DNA from: RZYY01 sp036794825
Lineage (GTDB): Bacteria; Bacteroidota; Bacteroidia; Bacteroidales; 4484-276
Length of the DNA stretch: 30,883 nt
Assembly: GCA_036794825.1 (NCBI GenBank)
Contig: DAIRGA010000043.1
Location: 1 to 30,883, forward strand
Direction: 5' to 3'
The position numbers and the translations under genes were made by a program. Positions 13,601 through 18,715 of this stretch are shown here, in pieces. The notes below the pieces were generated by a model. That model saw only the letters and a list, made by a program, of their open reading frames with translations, did no database searches and was not told the DNA's origin. Numbering within the stretch: position 1 is the first letter of the stretch; each line of letters opens with the position of its first letter.

Positions 13601-13948
13601 GGAGGTGGAGGTAAAACCCTGATATGGGTTATTGTTGCCGCCACCCGTGCCATAAAAGTAACTCAAAGTCCCGTCTGTTTCCAGGGTAATGGTTCCCTCC
13701 CCGGCATAGGCTTTGGCTATCGGGTTGCGCCGGGCGTTCATCGAAAAGGGATGAAGCCACATCTCGATGGTCTGATTTCCGGTAATCTGCAGCCCCGCAG
13801 GACTGCCAAAGTTCACAAAATCGCCGCTGCCGTCAAAGGTAAGGGCATAATTCTGTGAATGCGCAAGATAAACTGATCCTGTGAAAACGACCAGCAGCAG
13901 AACTGATCTGGCCAGTCCGTATATTTTGTTAAAATGATTTGCTCCCAT
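1..13948 (-). CDS. Giant multidomain secreted surface protein (partial, C-terminus beyond the left edge)
   Basis: One uninterrupted reading frame runs from an ATG at 13948 to the window edge: 4649 complete codons with no stop. I checked the frame at the start, in the middle and at the edge. The N-terminus has a basic start, a hydrophobic core (ARSVLLLVVFTGSVYLAHS) and a probable cleavage before QNYALTFDG, so it is exported. The domains in order are LamG; a 'GVFDGELCVG' module; several ASH-like sandwiches; LamG2 and LamG3, each inside such a module; PA14; more ASH domains; LamG4; CARDB and FN3-like domains; four Calx-beta-like repeats; a carboxypeptidase-regulatory-like domain; a Gly/Trp/Cys-rich segment; and an unnamed region of about 540 residues. 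No catalytic domain was recognised. LamG and PA14 usually bind glycans or act in adhesion, so a giant adhesin is the likely role (inference). A T9SS sorting domain would be expected past the edge but cannot be seen. It starts 81 bp after the upstream gene with no terminator or promoter seen between them, so the two are probably co-transcribed. Confidence 0.93.
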   Translation of the reverse strand, partial: MGANHFNKIYGLARSVLLLVVFTGSVYLAHSQNYALTFDGSGDFVNFGSPAGLQITGNQTIEMWLHPFSMNARRNPIAKAYAGEGTITLETDGTLSYFYGTGGGNNNPYQGFTSTSIPANQWTHIAIVRDLTAMKLYWYINGLQVAMTNAQFPNAQSGTLPFYIGRGYVSDFHGMVDEVRVWNVARTPSEIAAFKNTLLTEAETGLAGYWPFEEGSGNTILDNSTNGHNGTRNGNAAFVISTAPLSPLPPGSEPFEAVPPTGLPYNIVLAQLKINGGNIPVGAQIGVFDGELCVGTAFYNGSPSQNMVAWQADPEQNLAGFTPGNPMSFKYHMPWYSEIRNFDATKTMVRGDGNFGFSPYSAVNLSVTTSLVPEIAISATSINFNTVVVNQGLTLPLAFENNGTATLAITSFQNTLTQFTRSANGLLIPPGSRDTLWVTFTPTAVTTYSDVLTFATDDPDFPSVSIPLYGTGLPQPTPQIVVTPSSLNFGGIAMNTSKTMTFNILNAGNGNLSVTGIVSSNTAFTVSGSTAFTLGQGENRNVTVLFSPTQPGGFSGQLTIQNSAQNIIMPVSGVASQGHFTSVAPTGKPYSILAQEVDIDNFSPKVGDEVAVFDDELCVGLGIAGGGGNSLQLNGTNGYVINDNSAAFDLQQLTISAWIFSSNFNQNGFIFEKGPVNSQYSLFFEGSNINFRTYPSTGGGYDDFYVNWSSIGIQNNKWNHITATYNGVQKAIYVNGQLKASKAFNQPLRTGQAGQIIGAYGGSGGHSYFFNGQIDEVRVWSKARTVFEIQSDMYTELKGNEPNLVGYWNFNEGNFNNRVAGATSSYLVGNADLQGLQNPDIFTSMLITAWEKDDALGLPGFTPGNPMSFKVFTRIYDNWVEVEADAEYVVGNGNFGFGPMTIVNLSGTSGLAPDIFVPIESLYVGQVTVGSSVVNNIQISNQGNAPLHFTLTDNSAAFSTNISSGSINPGGATEFQVTFAPAAPGGYSASLFIQSNDPDQPEIAISIEGFALPAGAANIATSVNMLNFGNVITGEQKTISITVINTGTTALTVNNITFNNSAYTAIPTSFTLQNTNDLKEVLVTFQPGSKGLFESLMTISSNAPQKQVGLTGIGFEDHFNTVDPTGLPYTIVVQSTNLAPGAIKPGDELVVMDNGLSVGSNAFAPAEKVLTLDGTGDFVEIPDNGSLDFPGNQLTIESWVKTNSYSGDYRCILGKIGWTNSSDWSYNLHIADNGTLHFNFVNTAGTSFPLNSPGSLTNGVWHHVAATYNGSIIRLYINGEEVISMPASGNFRQNNQPVKIGAWHSTDQNYFDGKLDEIRVWNHARTQAQIQDNMYRSLTGTETGLTGYWNFGSGTASDLTSNGNHGTMTGDAAVVTDWRITTEQTITAWQRDLSSGLPGFTPGNPMSFKLWIEINGFPTELSATPTYIVGNGNFGFGQFSVVTLEFGLPGISVDPAEIFVAVEEPESTSVAFTISNDGVEPLEFNILDNYSSGMFTARYYYSPGTGASPAIGTFVFETEDELINSNWGGGGPGNGIGSDDFQVIWTGKIYAETAGTYQFRSVTDDGLRLYINGQLIINQWYDMGGVSQYGSIALTPGLHDLEFQYYENGGGALANLYWTPPGKPEALVPVADLDWISVSPESGIVAPGASSEISITFNSAGLNDGLYDFVLSITNNTPDHSPVMLPVSMNVTGNPQISSSVSLVEFGQVVVNETGEQTFNLKNIGTKDLIITSIGVAGGNSNGFSYVPGGSLPITLPPGQSAPVVVEFTPLLPGQANDILVVESNAGNAASFEIPLSGLGITPPDIFLEETAFSFTHPCNDELNTSFVIQNQGENSLEVSFTSNSAWLVANPLQTTVPGGESATIGVRLSTYDLYAGVHEATLSIQSNDPDEPLVQVFYTLTITGEPVIVCNDFLNLGTVNVGETYVGQLTVANGGCDDLEVYSVNLQSQFAVFSVSSAGFIVPPGDAVLLQVSFTPLASQQYSGIITINSNDAANAALPIVVAGTGVEPPKMSVFPLAVTSTLQSGSSGQELVAVQNTGGLVLNFSTEVNPVNPFMLHLDGNGDYINVNHSVLLNPTSALTLEAWIYLYDNSNEFIIGKENSTEGKYRFYVNSNNRLEFKLNNQFVVSSAQSVIKNQWYHVAATFDGSAMRIYINGNLNAEQSFAPFTIQPNTDNLRVGRSYQFNYFNGLIDEIRVWNIARNQSEIQSAMSQSLLGTEPELLLYFPFVNATGNIVTDASANNHNGIMFGDPVRQTSTVPFSDYLSVMNGSGSLTAGQQQDVTLQLSSAGFFARSYQRQVKVNSNAITNPIQTISVDLTIEGDASIAANPSSLQFANTFIGMRDTLELNITNSGATASLISGIEFSSPVFYSLNQVNKVFPFSQKTLQIVFEPNQAQLFGGMLTISIGGNKSTEIQVPLTGTGILPPVPVLNPLSANFGAVVVNHTGTINFTLGNTGAATLVVNSINLTNTPVFATSLQAPQSVPTGQQHPFNVTFTPVNYIPMNGQLILNTNIGPITIPLSGVGMPPEHDLAVTALISPQNGCGLSASELLTVTIQNFGTLPKSDFNVGFRVNGGAQVVETFSGTLASGQSVNYTFNQTLNLSALGNYNLEVSALLGNDQNPGNDKLSQTITNFPVVGAVTGLLPANGASGVVEPVTFSWAATANATAYDLYLWRTTLQKPATPTVAGITGTSHTYTQYLNKNYLYNWQIVARNQCSQSESAINTFSFNVFSDLTVTAVEAPASASSGAFIDITFTVANIGTGGTGIIPWKDDLFLSLSPVFDPASAVKVASVNNKNALSQGQSYTNTVNIKLGDYLEGSFYVFVVTDANNIIQETNEDNNRLGTTSPMLVSLPPYPDITVNAIQSLSGNLIPGQPATIGWNVANIGDATAAGGWSQRIALVSGSQTLVLGFIQNAEAIAPAGVIGQSAIFNIPAQLNMEGDVFIQVRLTPNPALVEKPNGAANNTVLSDGSVMLEKRFTIYIPQPTLNENSTFPLNCMVYRSGNLSQSMNLTLSVSEQNRITIPATVIIPAGQAGAPFTITAINNAIIEGNIALQIFADASGYPTGSANLTIVDDETPTLAMSLSMTQANEGNIFQLTVTRDLITADPLTVTLFTTKPNQITLPAGVVIPANQASATIEVPVIQNTTPELTEDVVINATVAGYLPASATITILDDDLPQVTLTLNPATISEGGGPFASWGTVSLPSPASTNIVVLLSATPGGHLFFPAQVVISQGQYQQQFNVGAVDNGILDGNRTVDITAAVYIASCGCGAPAGTGGADTKTMTILDNDGPTLTVSANPFVVPENLVNAGLLTITRNTLGGPAITVNIQHNRPGEIAIQPTAVIPEGATSVNVPFTTLDDGIEDGDQIVTISVTSQDYSSGSCWIIVSDRNLPDYVAGNMTLSQNSILINSPVQVSFSISNEGFALAGDGAEVKIFRSNDNALSNDDLLLTTLYTPSVLNIGQSLQMSYTYQPTDKVGDFFIIAKVNGNGAKAELVAINNTTQATPLSILPDYTATVTVDGDVFNGTTPITISGVTELAAKTPAPFKSVDVYIVVNGARRLFNAVSDDKGEFSVTFIPVNGEAGQYIAGACYPGQNSGEAQDSFTILGARPTATGYIIWDLWLNETKSFFLEIQNFSNLDLNNVQLQVLSAPPGCTVNFTPVASLPGNSLATLSYWITASEITNSTQYQEVKLQLVSAEGTRFRFSTWFYSRATMGNLKLNPVSLNKTMVQGAINYAEFEVRNNGMDSTGVISVLLPQNNWMSLANSNSTIPSLAPGEAAVVTLKLTPGSDLQLNNPITGQIALTGTNSNSVGLPFTFEPVSLETGNFLVDVVDEYTYNTEEAPHLEGATVVISHPYTGQIITQGLTDVNGHFLASGINEGYYILRVSAPRHASYQNTIYVEKSVTTTQVVFIAFQAITYSWQVVPTMIEDEYEITLVAVFETNVPAPVVTMTMPDTIPQLNFGEVFPFILVMTNHGLITAKDVEVTFPEDDEYEFIANVNMIDILPNTAVQIPVIVQRRDPGKSGERSTNCSDFAIGSYKFECGPDDQLRLVMATVYYKGRYCGGSGGPGGPGGGGWCWWCGGGGPGGPGGGGPGPVWPVEIPTVPYEQSKVGCDPCLADFLNALWGCSPIPNIGIGNTQINLDGKLSDAWQIIKPLKDLLKKLKCAWDIGWSIGCKINNTFFNKSVGKEGPPELVQAEEDLYYVDKGFKATEDIAMEIYKNDLLMQRESFGIFNDSVYYNLENQIPVDALRQTELLNTFASSDIPASEIQGFFTRWNTSMEAWDLGYYSPTPEYPNIIDTLLLHQYTLTYDTALNYAIGRGYSSIEALYNAAYEIVEGYTEEESSAVCATVTVQFSQQLTMTREAFEGTLTIFNGHDTDAMENIKLELEIKDEEGFIRNDLFEIVTKSLSTLTGIDGSGTLDSQAEGSAVILFIPERGAAPDVPKYYSFGGTLSYLDPFTGEIFEQPLFPVTLQVNPSPDLYIDYFMQRDIYGDDALTEPIEPMIPAELAVMIDNRGAGTAYSVNIESAQPEIIENEKGLLIDFTIVGSSLSGQPTQLGLLNVDFGDIPGGDIRVGQWWFTSTLLGHFISYEVSVNHLNSFGNPDLSLISEVNVHELIKGVRVYGPLDDSIGDFLVNDIPDTDD
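1648..1750 (-). repeat. Gly/Pro-rich segment with a WCWWC core in the giant protein
   Basis: About 34 residues made almost wholly of Gly and Pro surround a WCWWC core: CGGSGGPGGPGGGGWCWWCG, then a second Gly/Pro half ending GPGPVWPVE. The DNA contains a 17-bp direct repeat (gggcctcccgggccacc on the + strand, at 1671-1687 and 1722-1738), so part of it arose by local duplication. It lies between the spacer domains and the C-terminal unnamed region, where a flexible linker would be expected. The paired cysteines and tryptophans are unusual for a plain linker. I know of no family match. Confidence 0.75.
1770..3400 (-). other. Domain block 4 of the giant protein: Ig-like/ASH spacers and a carboxypeptidase-regulatory-like domain
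   Basis: An Ig-like segment (LPDYTATVTVDGDVFNGT, then KSVDVYIVVNG) is followed by two spacer sandwiches with NPVSLNKTMVQGAINYAEFE-type strands. Next is a carboxypeptidase D regulatory-like domain at about 2490-2220 (EGATVVISHPYTGQIITQG, then GLTDVNGHFLASGINEGYYI and LRVSAPRHASYQ), a fold common in Bacteroidota surface proteins. One further sandwich (PQLNFGEVFPFILVMTNHG, IPVIVQRRDPGKSGERS) leads into the glycine-rich segment. Assignments other than the regulatory-like domain are tentative. Confidence 0.6.
3400..6360 (-). other. Domain block 3 of the giant protein: CARDB-like, FN3-like and Calx-beta-like repeats
   Basis: A CARDB-like domain at about 6350-6050 (HDLAVTALISPQNGCG...ESLL-type core) is followed by an FN3-like domain ending near 5770 (GVVEPVTFSWAATANATAYD, YLYNWQIVARNQCSQ). 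Two more CARDB-like domains run to about 5080 (VFVVTDANNIIQETNEDNN is typical). Four Calx-beta-like repeats of about 300 bp occupy roughly 5080-3780. Three of them end in the calcium-binding-type strand IVDDET, ILDDDLP or ILDNDGP (near 4725, 4425 and 4075), and the fourth ends in IIVSDRNLP. A last CARDB-like domain covers about 3770-3420 (PDYVAGNMTLSQNS). The acidic turns suggest calcium-stabilised rigidity, as is known for Calx-beta domains. Confidence 0.72.
6360..9050 (-). other. Domain block 2 of the giant protein: ASH-like sandwiches with embedded LamG4
   Basis: The block has about six to eight ASH/'choice-of-anchor D'-like sandwiches, each with the pattern (L)xFGxVxVxxxxxxxFxLxNxGxxxLxIxxI...PPGxxxxVxVxFxPxxxGxxxxxLxIxSNdp; for example LVEFGQVVVNETGEQTFNLK, SAWLVANPLQTTVPGGESAT and LNLGTVNVGETYVGQLTVAN. 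LamG4 (about 7790-7210, MLHLDGNGDYINVN...GLIDEIRVWNIARNQSEIQ) lies inside one of them, between VLNFSTEVNPVNP and PFSDYLSVMNGSGSLTAG. These sandwiches usually act as spacers or stalks in long surface proteins. Confidence 0.75.
9050..13870 (-). other. Domain block 1 of the giant protein: LamG1-3, PA14, FDG modules and ASH domains
   Basis: This is roughly residues 27-1630. LamG1 (about 13860-13330) begins LTFDGSGDFVNFG and ends in the usual DEVRVWNVART...GLAGYWPFEEG signature. An intact GVFDGELCVG...GFTPGNPMSFK module follows (about 13190-12850), then two ASH-like sandwiches (for example SLNFGGIAMNTSKTMTFNI). Module 2 starts near 12190, is interrupted by LamG2 (about 12075-11470) and resumes at about 11440. 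Module 3 starts near 10600, is interrupted by LamG3 (about 10455-9850) and resumes at about 9830. PA14 (about 9475-9060; GKIYAETAGTYQFRSVTDDG, LRLYINGQLI) sits inside an ASH/BACON-like sandwich. Domain names come from motif recognition by eye and the boundaries are approximate. Confidence 0.8.
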
Positions 13949-14029
13949 AATTCAAAGTTGTTTTGATGCTTAAAAATTATCAATCAATTATCAAAAACCA
14001 GTGAAAACCTGATTTACAAATGATCACGG
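13949..14029 (-). other. 81-bp spacer between the 1509-aa gene and the giant gene
   Basis: The spacer is AT-rich. It contains no hairpin with a U-tract and no full TAnnTTTG element on the minus strand. This supports read-through from the 1509-aa gene into the giant gene. No Shine-Dalgarno sequence precedes the ATG, as is usual in Bacteroidota. Confidence 0.5.
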
Positions 14030-17000
14030 TTATTGCAGAATGATGACTTTTTCGGTAATCACTGAGCCGGTTGTTTCAACCATAATGAGGTAAACACCCG
14101 GGTTAAGCTTCACACCCAGATGGTCGGTGCCATTCCAGGTCAAGTGATAGGTGTCGGGAGCAAGTTGGTCGTTGGCAAGCGATTTCACCAGACGGCCGGT
14201 ATTGTCGTAAATATTAACTTTCAGGTATTCAGCTTTTTGGAGATTAACGGTGATGGCAGTCTCGTCCTTGAAAGGATTTGGAAACACAACCATATCCACT
14301 GCATCTTCGTTGGAAGGGATGACCTCAAAAACCAGGCTGGCAAAATTTCCCTCTCCGTAATAAGCTTTGGCGCCGGTGAATTTCTTCAGTACATGTTTGG
14401 TAATCAAACCACTGCTTTGTCTAAACACCTGTGCAGTCATCAGGTTTCCGCTGGTATAACCGGGCAAATTCTGCGACTCATCTTTTTTCCATGACGTAAT
14501 GAGCATTTTTGCAGCTCCCTGGTAAATGCCCGATCCCACGCATACATTTCCGTCGAAGAGTCCGATTTCGTCTCCGGGATTCAGATTGTAAGGCGATCCC
14601 GATGCCGATTTGATCGTCAGAACCACTGCATAAGGCAAGCCGGTTTCGGTGTATTCAAAATAACTACCATTGCGACCGGGTAGTTGTTTTCCCTCCGATT
14701 CCTGTGTTATCATGGATTTTGATCCGGCAGCAGGATAGCTGAAGGTAACCGGGCTGGCGCCGGAAAGGGCAATCTTGTAACCCAAACCTGGCTGCATGTT
14801 GCCGATGGTGTTTATGCCCTGCGAAGGTATCCAGGATGCGCCTGAGGCAGCCTGCACTATGCTGATACTGCTCTCCAGGCCTGCAAAAACATCGGTTACG
14901 GCCACCGGATTGCGGCTCAACATCGAAACATAATTCCATTTGTTGGGCTGCAGGGTAATATCCCAATCCTGTACCTTGATGTAAGTACCGACATAATTGA
15001 TATTCTGGGCCTGATCAGCAAAAAGGTAGAAACCATCCAGGAAATTGATGTCGCCGATGGTGTTGATGTTGTATCCGGGGATCAATACCTGTCCTTCGTC
15101 ATTGTAAACAATCTGCAATCCGCTCATCCCGCCAAACACCGACCATGCATTGGGATACCGGGGAAACAGATTAAACGACACCAGATTAAACTGCCCGCTG
15201 GTAACAGCAACATTTTGAATATTGTAAACCGAGGCCTGAAGCGCTACCACCGAGAACACCCCATGACCAAAGGTGTCGTTGCCAATGATCCAGGTTTCTT
15301 CGGCTTCGTTGGTTTCGAGGTCGGCAGAAGTGTCGTATAATCTGAACGACATCGGGTTGCCCGGGGTAAAGCCCGGTAAGCTCTGGCCGGGATCGCTCTC
15401 CCACGCTGTAAAGGCAAAGTTGAAAGTTCCGTTGAAAATGCCCGCTCCAACGCAAAGTTCGCCGTCAAATACACCGATTTCGTCACCCACCTGTATCGTC
15501 ACACCATCAATTTTTGCATCATTGATTACGATCGTGTAAGGCTTTCCTGTGGCAGCTACCGGGGAAAAATAGACCGGAGTGGCAGGCACCGTCTCGCCAT
15601 ATTGAATAAAAAACTCAAGCTCGGTTTCGATCTTGTTCAAATCATCAGATAAAAGTTTGGATGTAAAGTATTTGGATGTCATATCTGTCCGGTTGGGAAA
15701 GGTTACCGGAACCACCTGCGTTTGCCCGGGGGCAATCTGGTAACTGGACTGGGGAACCGTAAACATTGTAAAAGGAAGTATACCAGATGATTGAAGGTTG
15801 ACTTCACCCACCGGTGTTCCCGTCAGGCCATACTGCGAATAATCTTTGAAGTCACTTTGCAGCGGCCAGTATCCGATTAACCCGGATTCTACCCCAATTA
15901 GAGAGGAATACATCGAATTTTTTATCTCATCCTGCGTGCGTGCAATATTCCAAAGTCTGGCTTCTGCCAGCCTGCCATTCATATAATATGCGTTTTCGCC
16001 GGCACGTCTGCCAAATTCAAAAGCATAAAGATGAAAATCCGGAATCGGGCTCGAAACAGCGTCATTCGCTGACCAGACAAAGTTTCCGTTTACATAGAGC
16101 TTTAAACTGTTTCCTTCCCAGGTCAATGCAATATGATACCATTGGTTGGCATTGATTGTCTGGTTTGTTGACCACGCCTGGTAACTATTGCTGCCTATCG
16201 TGCCATAGCCCTTATAAAAATAAACACGCTGACTGCCATCTATTGCCAGTTGATAATTCCGGTAGTTTTTCCCAAAGAATTCAAAATGACCACTGCCCTG
16301 CCGGTAAATCCAGCATTCCATCGTCAATGCACTCATCCCGTGCAAATGGTTGGCATGGCCGTAGCTGAGGAAATCGCCATTTCCATCAAAGTAGGCAAAT
16401 TTTGGGTTTGAATTTCCCTCGGTAAACTGCACGTTCAGGTCGCGTGAACCACTGTTGGTAATCGTAAAATTCTCACTCTTACTGGGCTGCCCTGCGGGAA
16501 TAACCACACTGAACGAACCCGGATCATAATCAAATGTAGTCACACCGGGCTTTTCACTTACTTTCGGGGCATATTGGGATTCGTAGGATGGGTAATTTCC
16601 GGTAACTGTGAAATCGTATAACGTGTTGTTGGTCAGACCGGTAACTGTAGCCGACGTTTCGGAAGTATTGCCAAACAACGTGTAGGCTGCCGGAGTTCCG
16701 GATTCTTTGTAATACACCTTGTAGCTCACTAATGAGTCGTTGGTCACCGGTTCCCAATCCAGCGAAACCTGCTGATTACTATAACCTGCGACAGCTATCG
16801 CACGTGGATTTCCAAGGTCAAAGGGCAAAGCACCGATGTCCGAAATCGAACCATCGGCATCTTTTACACCAACAGCACCGCCATTGATGCATTTCGATCC
16901 ATTCTGCAAATCGAAAACCTGTGTTCCAGTGCCGGTAAAGAGCGGATCTTCGCTGATGTTGCGGTAGATATCGCACGTGGCATTGTTGTTCGGATTTACA

Positions 17001-18559
17001 GAAATAAAATTCCAGGTAGCAGCCGGAAAACGCGACAGATTATTGAGCGCACCCGTTGTATTGCCATAAACATTGTTGTTTTCGAACGATTCCACAGCAA
17101 TATTGGTGAAAATTCCCCACTGACCATTAAACGACAGGATATTGTTGGTGATGATCTCATTTCCAGGCATATCGTTGTAGATACCGTGCCGGCCGTTGTT
17201 GGAAATGGTGTTGTAGGTGATGGTCGGATTGGTTTCGGCGCCGGTCCAGTTGTAGCTGTTCTTGTGGATGCCATCAACCGTATTGTTAACGATCACATTT
17301 TTGGTGATCGTCGTCTGGCAGTAATGGCTTGATGTATTGAAAACAATCCCATACTGATTGTTTTTAATTTCATTTCCGTTGATCACGGCATCACAATCGT
17401 AGTAGAACTCAATCCCGTTGGTATTACCGGAGATAACATTATTAATGATTTGCGGATGAGTTTGATGATATAGATAAATACCCCGGGTATTAGCATTGAA
17501 CATGCTGTTGGCAATGTATCCTCTGCTCCAGTTTGTATGGAAAAAAATTCCCTGCTGAGTGTTGTTGGAAAAGGTGCATCCGTTGGCGATGATGTCAGAA
17601 TTGTTCTCAAGATAAACACCGCTCTGACCGTTGGATATGGTGGTAGCCGTGGCTGTAAGTTTGGAGTAGTTGTTTATGTAAACACCCTCATTATTGTAAA
17701 ATGAGATATTGCTGTTTTCTATGGCAACGTAAGATCTTTGCAGGTGCATTCCGTCGTCGCTGCAGTTTCTGATTACCGAGTTCTTTATGTTGGTGGAATA
17801 GGAATCGGCAAAATAGAATCCGAAGCGCCCATGACGGCGAATCAGGCTGTTTTCCACCTGTGGACCGGCCCATTCGCAGTAGATACCATCGTTTGCGTAT
17901 TCAATTTTCGTGTATCTGAGATACGAATTGTCGTTGGCTGCATCATAAAAGCGGATGCGCTGCCACTGGTTAATCCCCTGATTCTGATTGGCCGGACCTG
18001 AAGTGAACACAATCGTGTCTCCCTCAGCGCCATTGGCTGCAAGATAACCATATACAAAAAGGTTGTGATTTCCCAGGAACCGGATCACTGTGCCGGGGGC
18101 AATGATAAGCGAGTCACCGTTTTGAACGGTTATATCTCCTGATACACTGTAGAACCCGCTCCAGTTGCCTTTTACATTCCCCGAAACCGTGGTTCCCATG
18201 TCCCAAAGGGTAGTCTCACCAAGGTCCAGGTTGGCGATGATCGTCATATTTTCGTGCTTCATGGTTGTCTGGAAACCCGGCCGGCTCATCCTTATGTGAT
18301 AAACGCCGGGAATCAGATCATTGATCTCAAAATAACCCAGCGCATTGGTGAAAACACTATCGGCCACCGCACTTGGCGATACCGGTATGAAACTCACTTT
18401 GATATTTGCGTGGTTAAATCTTGCTTCGAGGTAAGCGTACCCGGTGATGGTGAGTTCACCAGTTCTGTTCTCAGGAAGTGATTGGGTGTTGACAAGCAAT
18501 TTGGCATTGGCTGTGAACATAAACAAAGCCAGCATCGAAAGCATAAAGAACTTTTTCAT
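14030..18559 (-). CDS. Secreted beta-helix/LamG surface protein with T9SS C-terminal sorting domain
   Basis: This 1509-aa protein begins with a clear signal peptide, MKKFFMLSMLALFMFTANA. I prefer this ATG to an upstream in-frame TTG (18604), which would add 15 residues ahead of the signal peptide. The domains are: a carboxypeptidase-regulatory-like domain (about 25-115; NALGYFEINDLIPGVYHIRM); a right-handed parallel beta-helix (about 120-560) with many NNxxG and GIYxxxxS turns; FN3-like (about 580-670); a LamG domain (about 716-920) inside an ASH-like sandwich; an FDG module (about 990-1115, GDEIGVFDGELCVGAG...GFTPGNPMSFR); a bipartite 'INTIG...GY' region (about 1130-1285); a second FDG module (about 1290-1410); and a T9SS type A sorting domain (about 1425-1509; VVFPNPFKDET...GVYLIMVETTG...EKVIILQ). 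It is probably exported by T9SS and held at the cell surface, perhaps binding polysaccharide. It has its own promoter and is followed at 81 bp by the giant gene. Confidence 0.93.
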   Translation of the reverse strand: MKKFFMLSMLALFMFTANAKLLVNTQSLPENRTGELTITGYAYLEARFNHANIKVSFIPVSPSAVADSVFTNALGYFEINDLIPGVYHIRMSRPGFQTTMKHENMTIIANLDLGETTLWDMGTTVSGNVKGNWSGFYSVSGDITVQNGDSLIIAPGTVIRFLGNHNLFVYGYLAANGAEGDTIVFTSGPANQNQGINQWQRIRFYDAANDNSYLRYTKIEYANDGIYCEWAGPQVENSLIRRHGRFGFYFADSYSTNIKNSVIRNCSDDGMHLQRSYVAIENSNISFYNNEGVYINNYSKLTATATTISNGQSGVYLENNSDIIANGCTFSNNTQQGIFFHTNWSRGYIANSMFNANTRGIYLYHQTHPQIINNVISGNTNGIEFYYDCDAVINGNEIKNNQYGIVFNTSSHYCQTTITKNVIVNNTVDGIHKNSYNWTGAETNPTITYNTISNNGRHGIYNDMPGNEIITNNILSFNGQWGIFTNIAVESFENNNVYGNTTGALNNLSRFPAATWNFISVNPNNNATCDIYRNISEDPLFTGTGTQVFDLQNGSKCINGGAVGVKDADGSISDIGALPFDLGNPRAIAVAGYSNQQVSLDWEPVTNDSLVSYKVYYKESGTPAAYTLFGNTSETSATVTGLTNNTLYDFTVTGNYPSYESQYAPKVSEKPGVTTFDYDPGSFSVVIPAGQPSKSENFTITNSGSRDLNVQFTEGNSNPKFAYFDGNGDFLSYGHANHLHGMSALTMECWIYRQGSGHFEFFGKNYRNYQLAIDGSQRVYFYKGYGTIGSNSYQAWSTNQTINANQWYHIALTWEGNSLKLYVNGNFVWSANDAVSSPIPDFHLYAFEFGRRAGENAYYMNGRLAEARLWNIARTQDEIKNSMYSSLIGVESGLIGYWPLQSDFKDYSQYGLTGTPVGEVNLQSSGILPFTMFTVPQSSYQIAPGQTQVVPVTFPNRTDMTSKYFTSKLLSDDLNKIETELEFFIQYGETVPATPVYFSPVAATGKPYTIVINDAKIDGVTIQVGDEIGVFDGELCVGAGIFNGTFNFAFTAWESDPGQSLPGFTPGNPMSFRLYDTSADLETNEAEETWIIGNDTFGHGVFSVVALQASVYNIQNVAVTSGQFNLVSFNLFPRYPNAWSVFGGMSGLQIVYNDEGQVLIPGYNINTIGDINFLDGFYLFADQAQNINYVGTYIKVQDWDITLQPNKWNYVSMLSRNPVAVTDVFAGLESSISIVQAASGASWIPSQGINTIGNMQPGLGYKIALSGASPVTFSYPAAGSKSMITQESEGKQLPGRNGSYFEYTETGLPYAVVLTIKSASGSPYNLNPGDEIGLFDGNVCVGSGIYQGAAKMLITSWKKDESQNLPGYTSGNLMTAQVFRQSSGLITKHVLKKFTGAKAYYGEGNFASLVFEVIPSNEDAVDMVVFPNPFKDETAITVNLQKAEYLKVNIYDNTGRLVKSLANDQLAPDTYHLTWNGTDHLGVKLNPGVYLIMVETTGSVITEKVIILQ

Positions 18560-18683
18560 AGTAATAGGATTTTTAGTGAAATGTTGATTAGATTTGAATA
18601 TCAAGAATGATGTTTTTGGCCATCGGATCCATTACCCCGGATCAATGTTGATGGTCTGACAAGATGATTTTTTTATGATTTGG

Positions 18684-18715
18684 CAAAGTTATGACTAACT
18701 ATCCGATTTAAACAA
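18684..18715 (-). promoter_or_regulatory. Bacteroidota-type promoter upstream of the 1509-aa gene
   Basis: On the minus strand, TTG (18715-18713) is followed by a 21-bp spacer and then TAACTTTG (18691-18684), an exact match to the TAnnTTTG -7 consensus of the Bacteroidota housekeeping sigma factor. The site lies in the gap just after a terminator, as expected for a new transcription unit covering the 1509-aa gene and probably the giant gene. Confidence 0.65.

Noticed and set aside
13430..13858. 142-codon open frame on the plus strand
   Set aside because: It is antisense to LamG1 of the giant protein, and the product shows no recognisable feature.
13960..13995. AT-rich TTGATAATTGATTGATAAT stretch before the giant gene as an operator, with a similar stretch near 26910-26930
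   Set aside because: The likeness is limited to simple AT-rich TTGAT repeats and is no better than chance for such composition.
18560..18604. N-terminal extension of the 1509-aa protein from a TTG
   Set aside because: It would put 15 residues ahead of a textbook signal peptide that has its own ATG (MKKFFMLSM).
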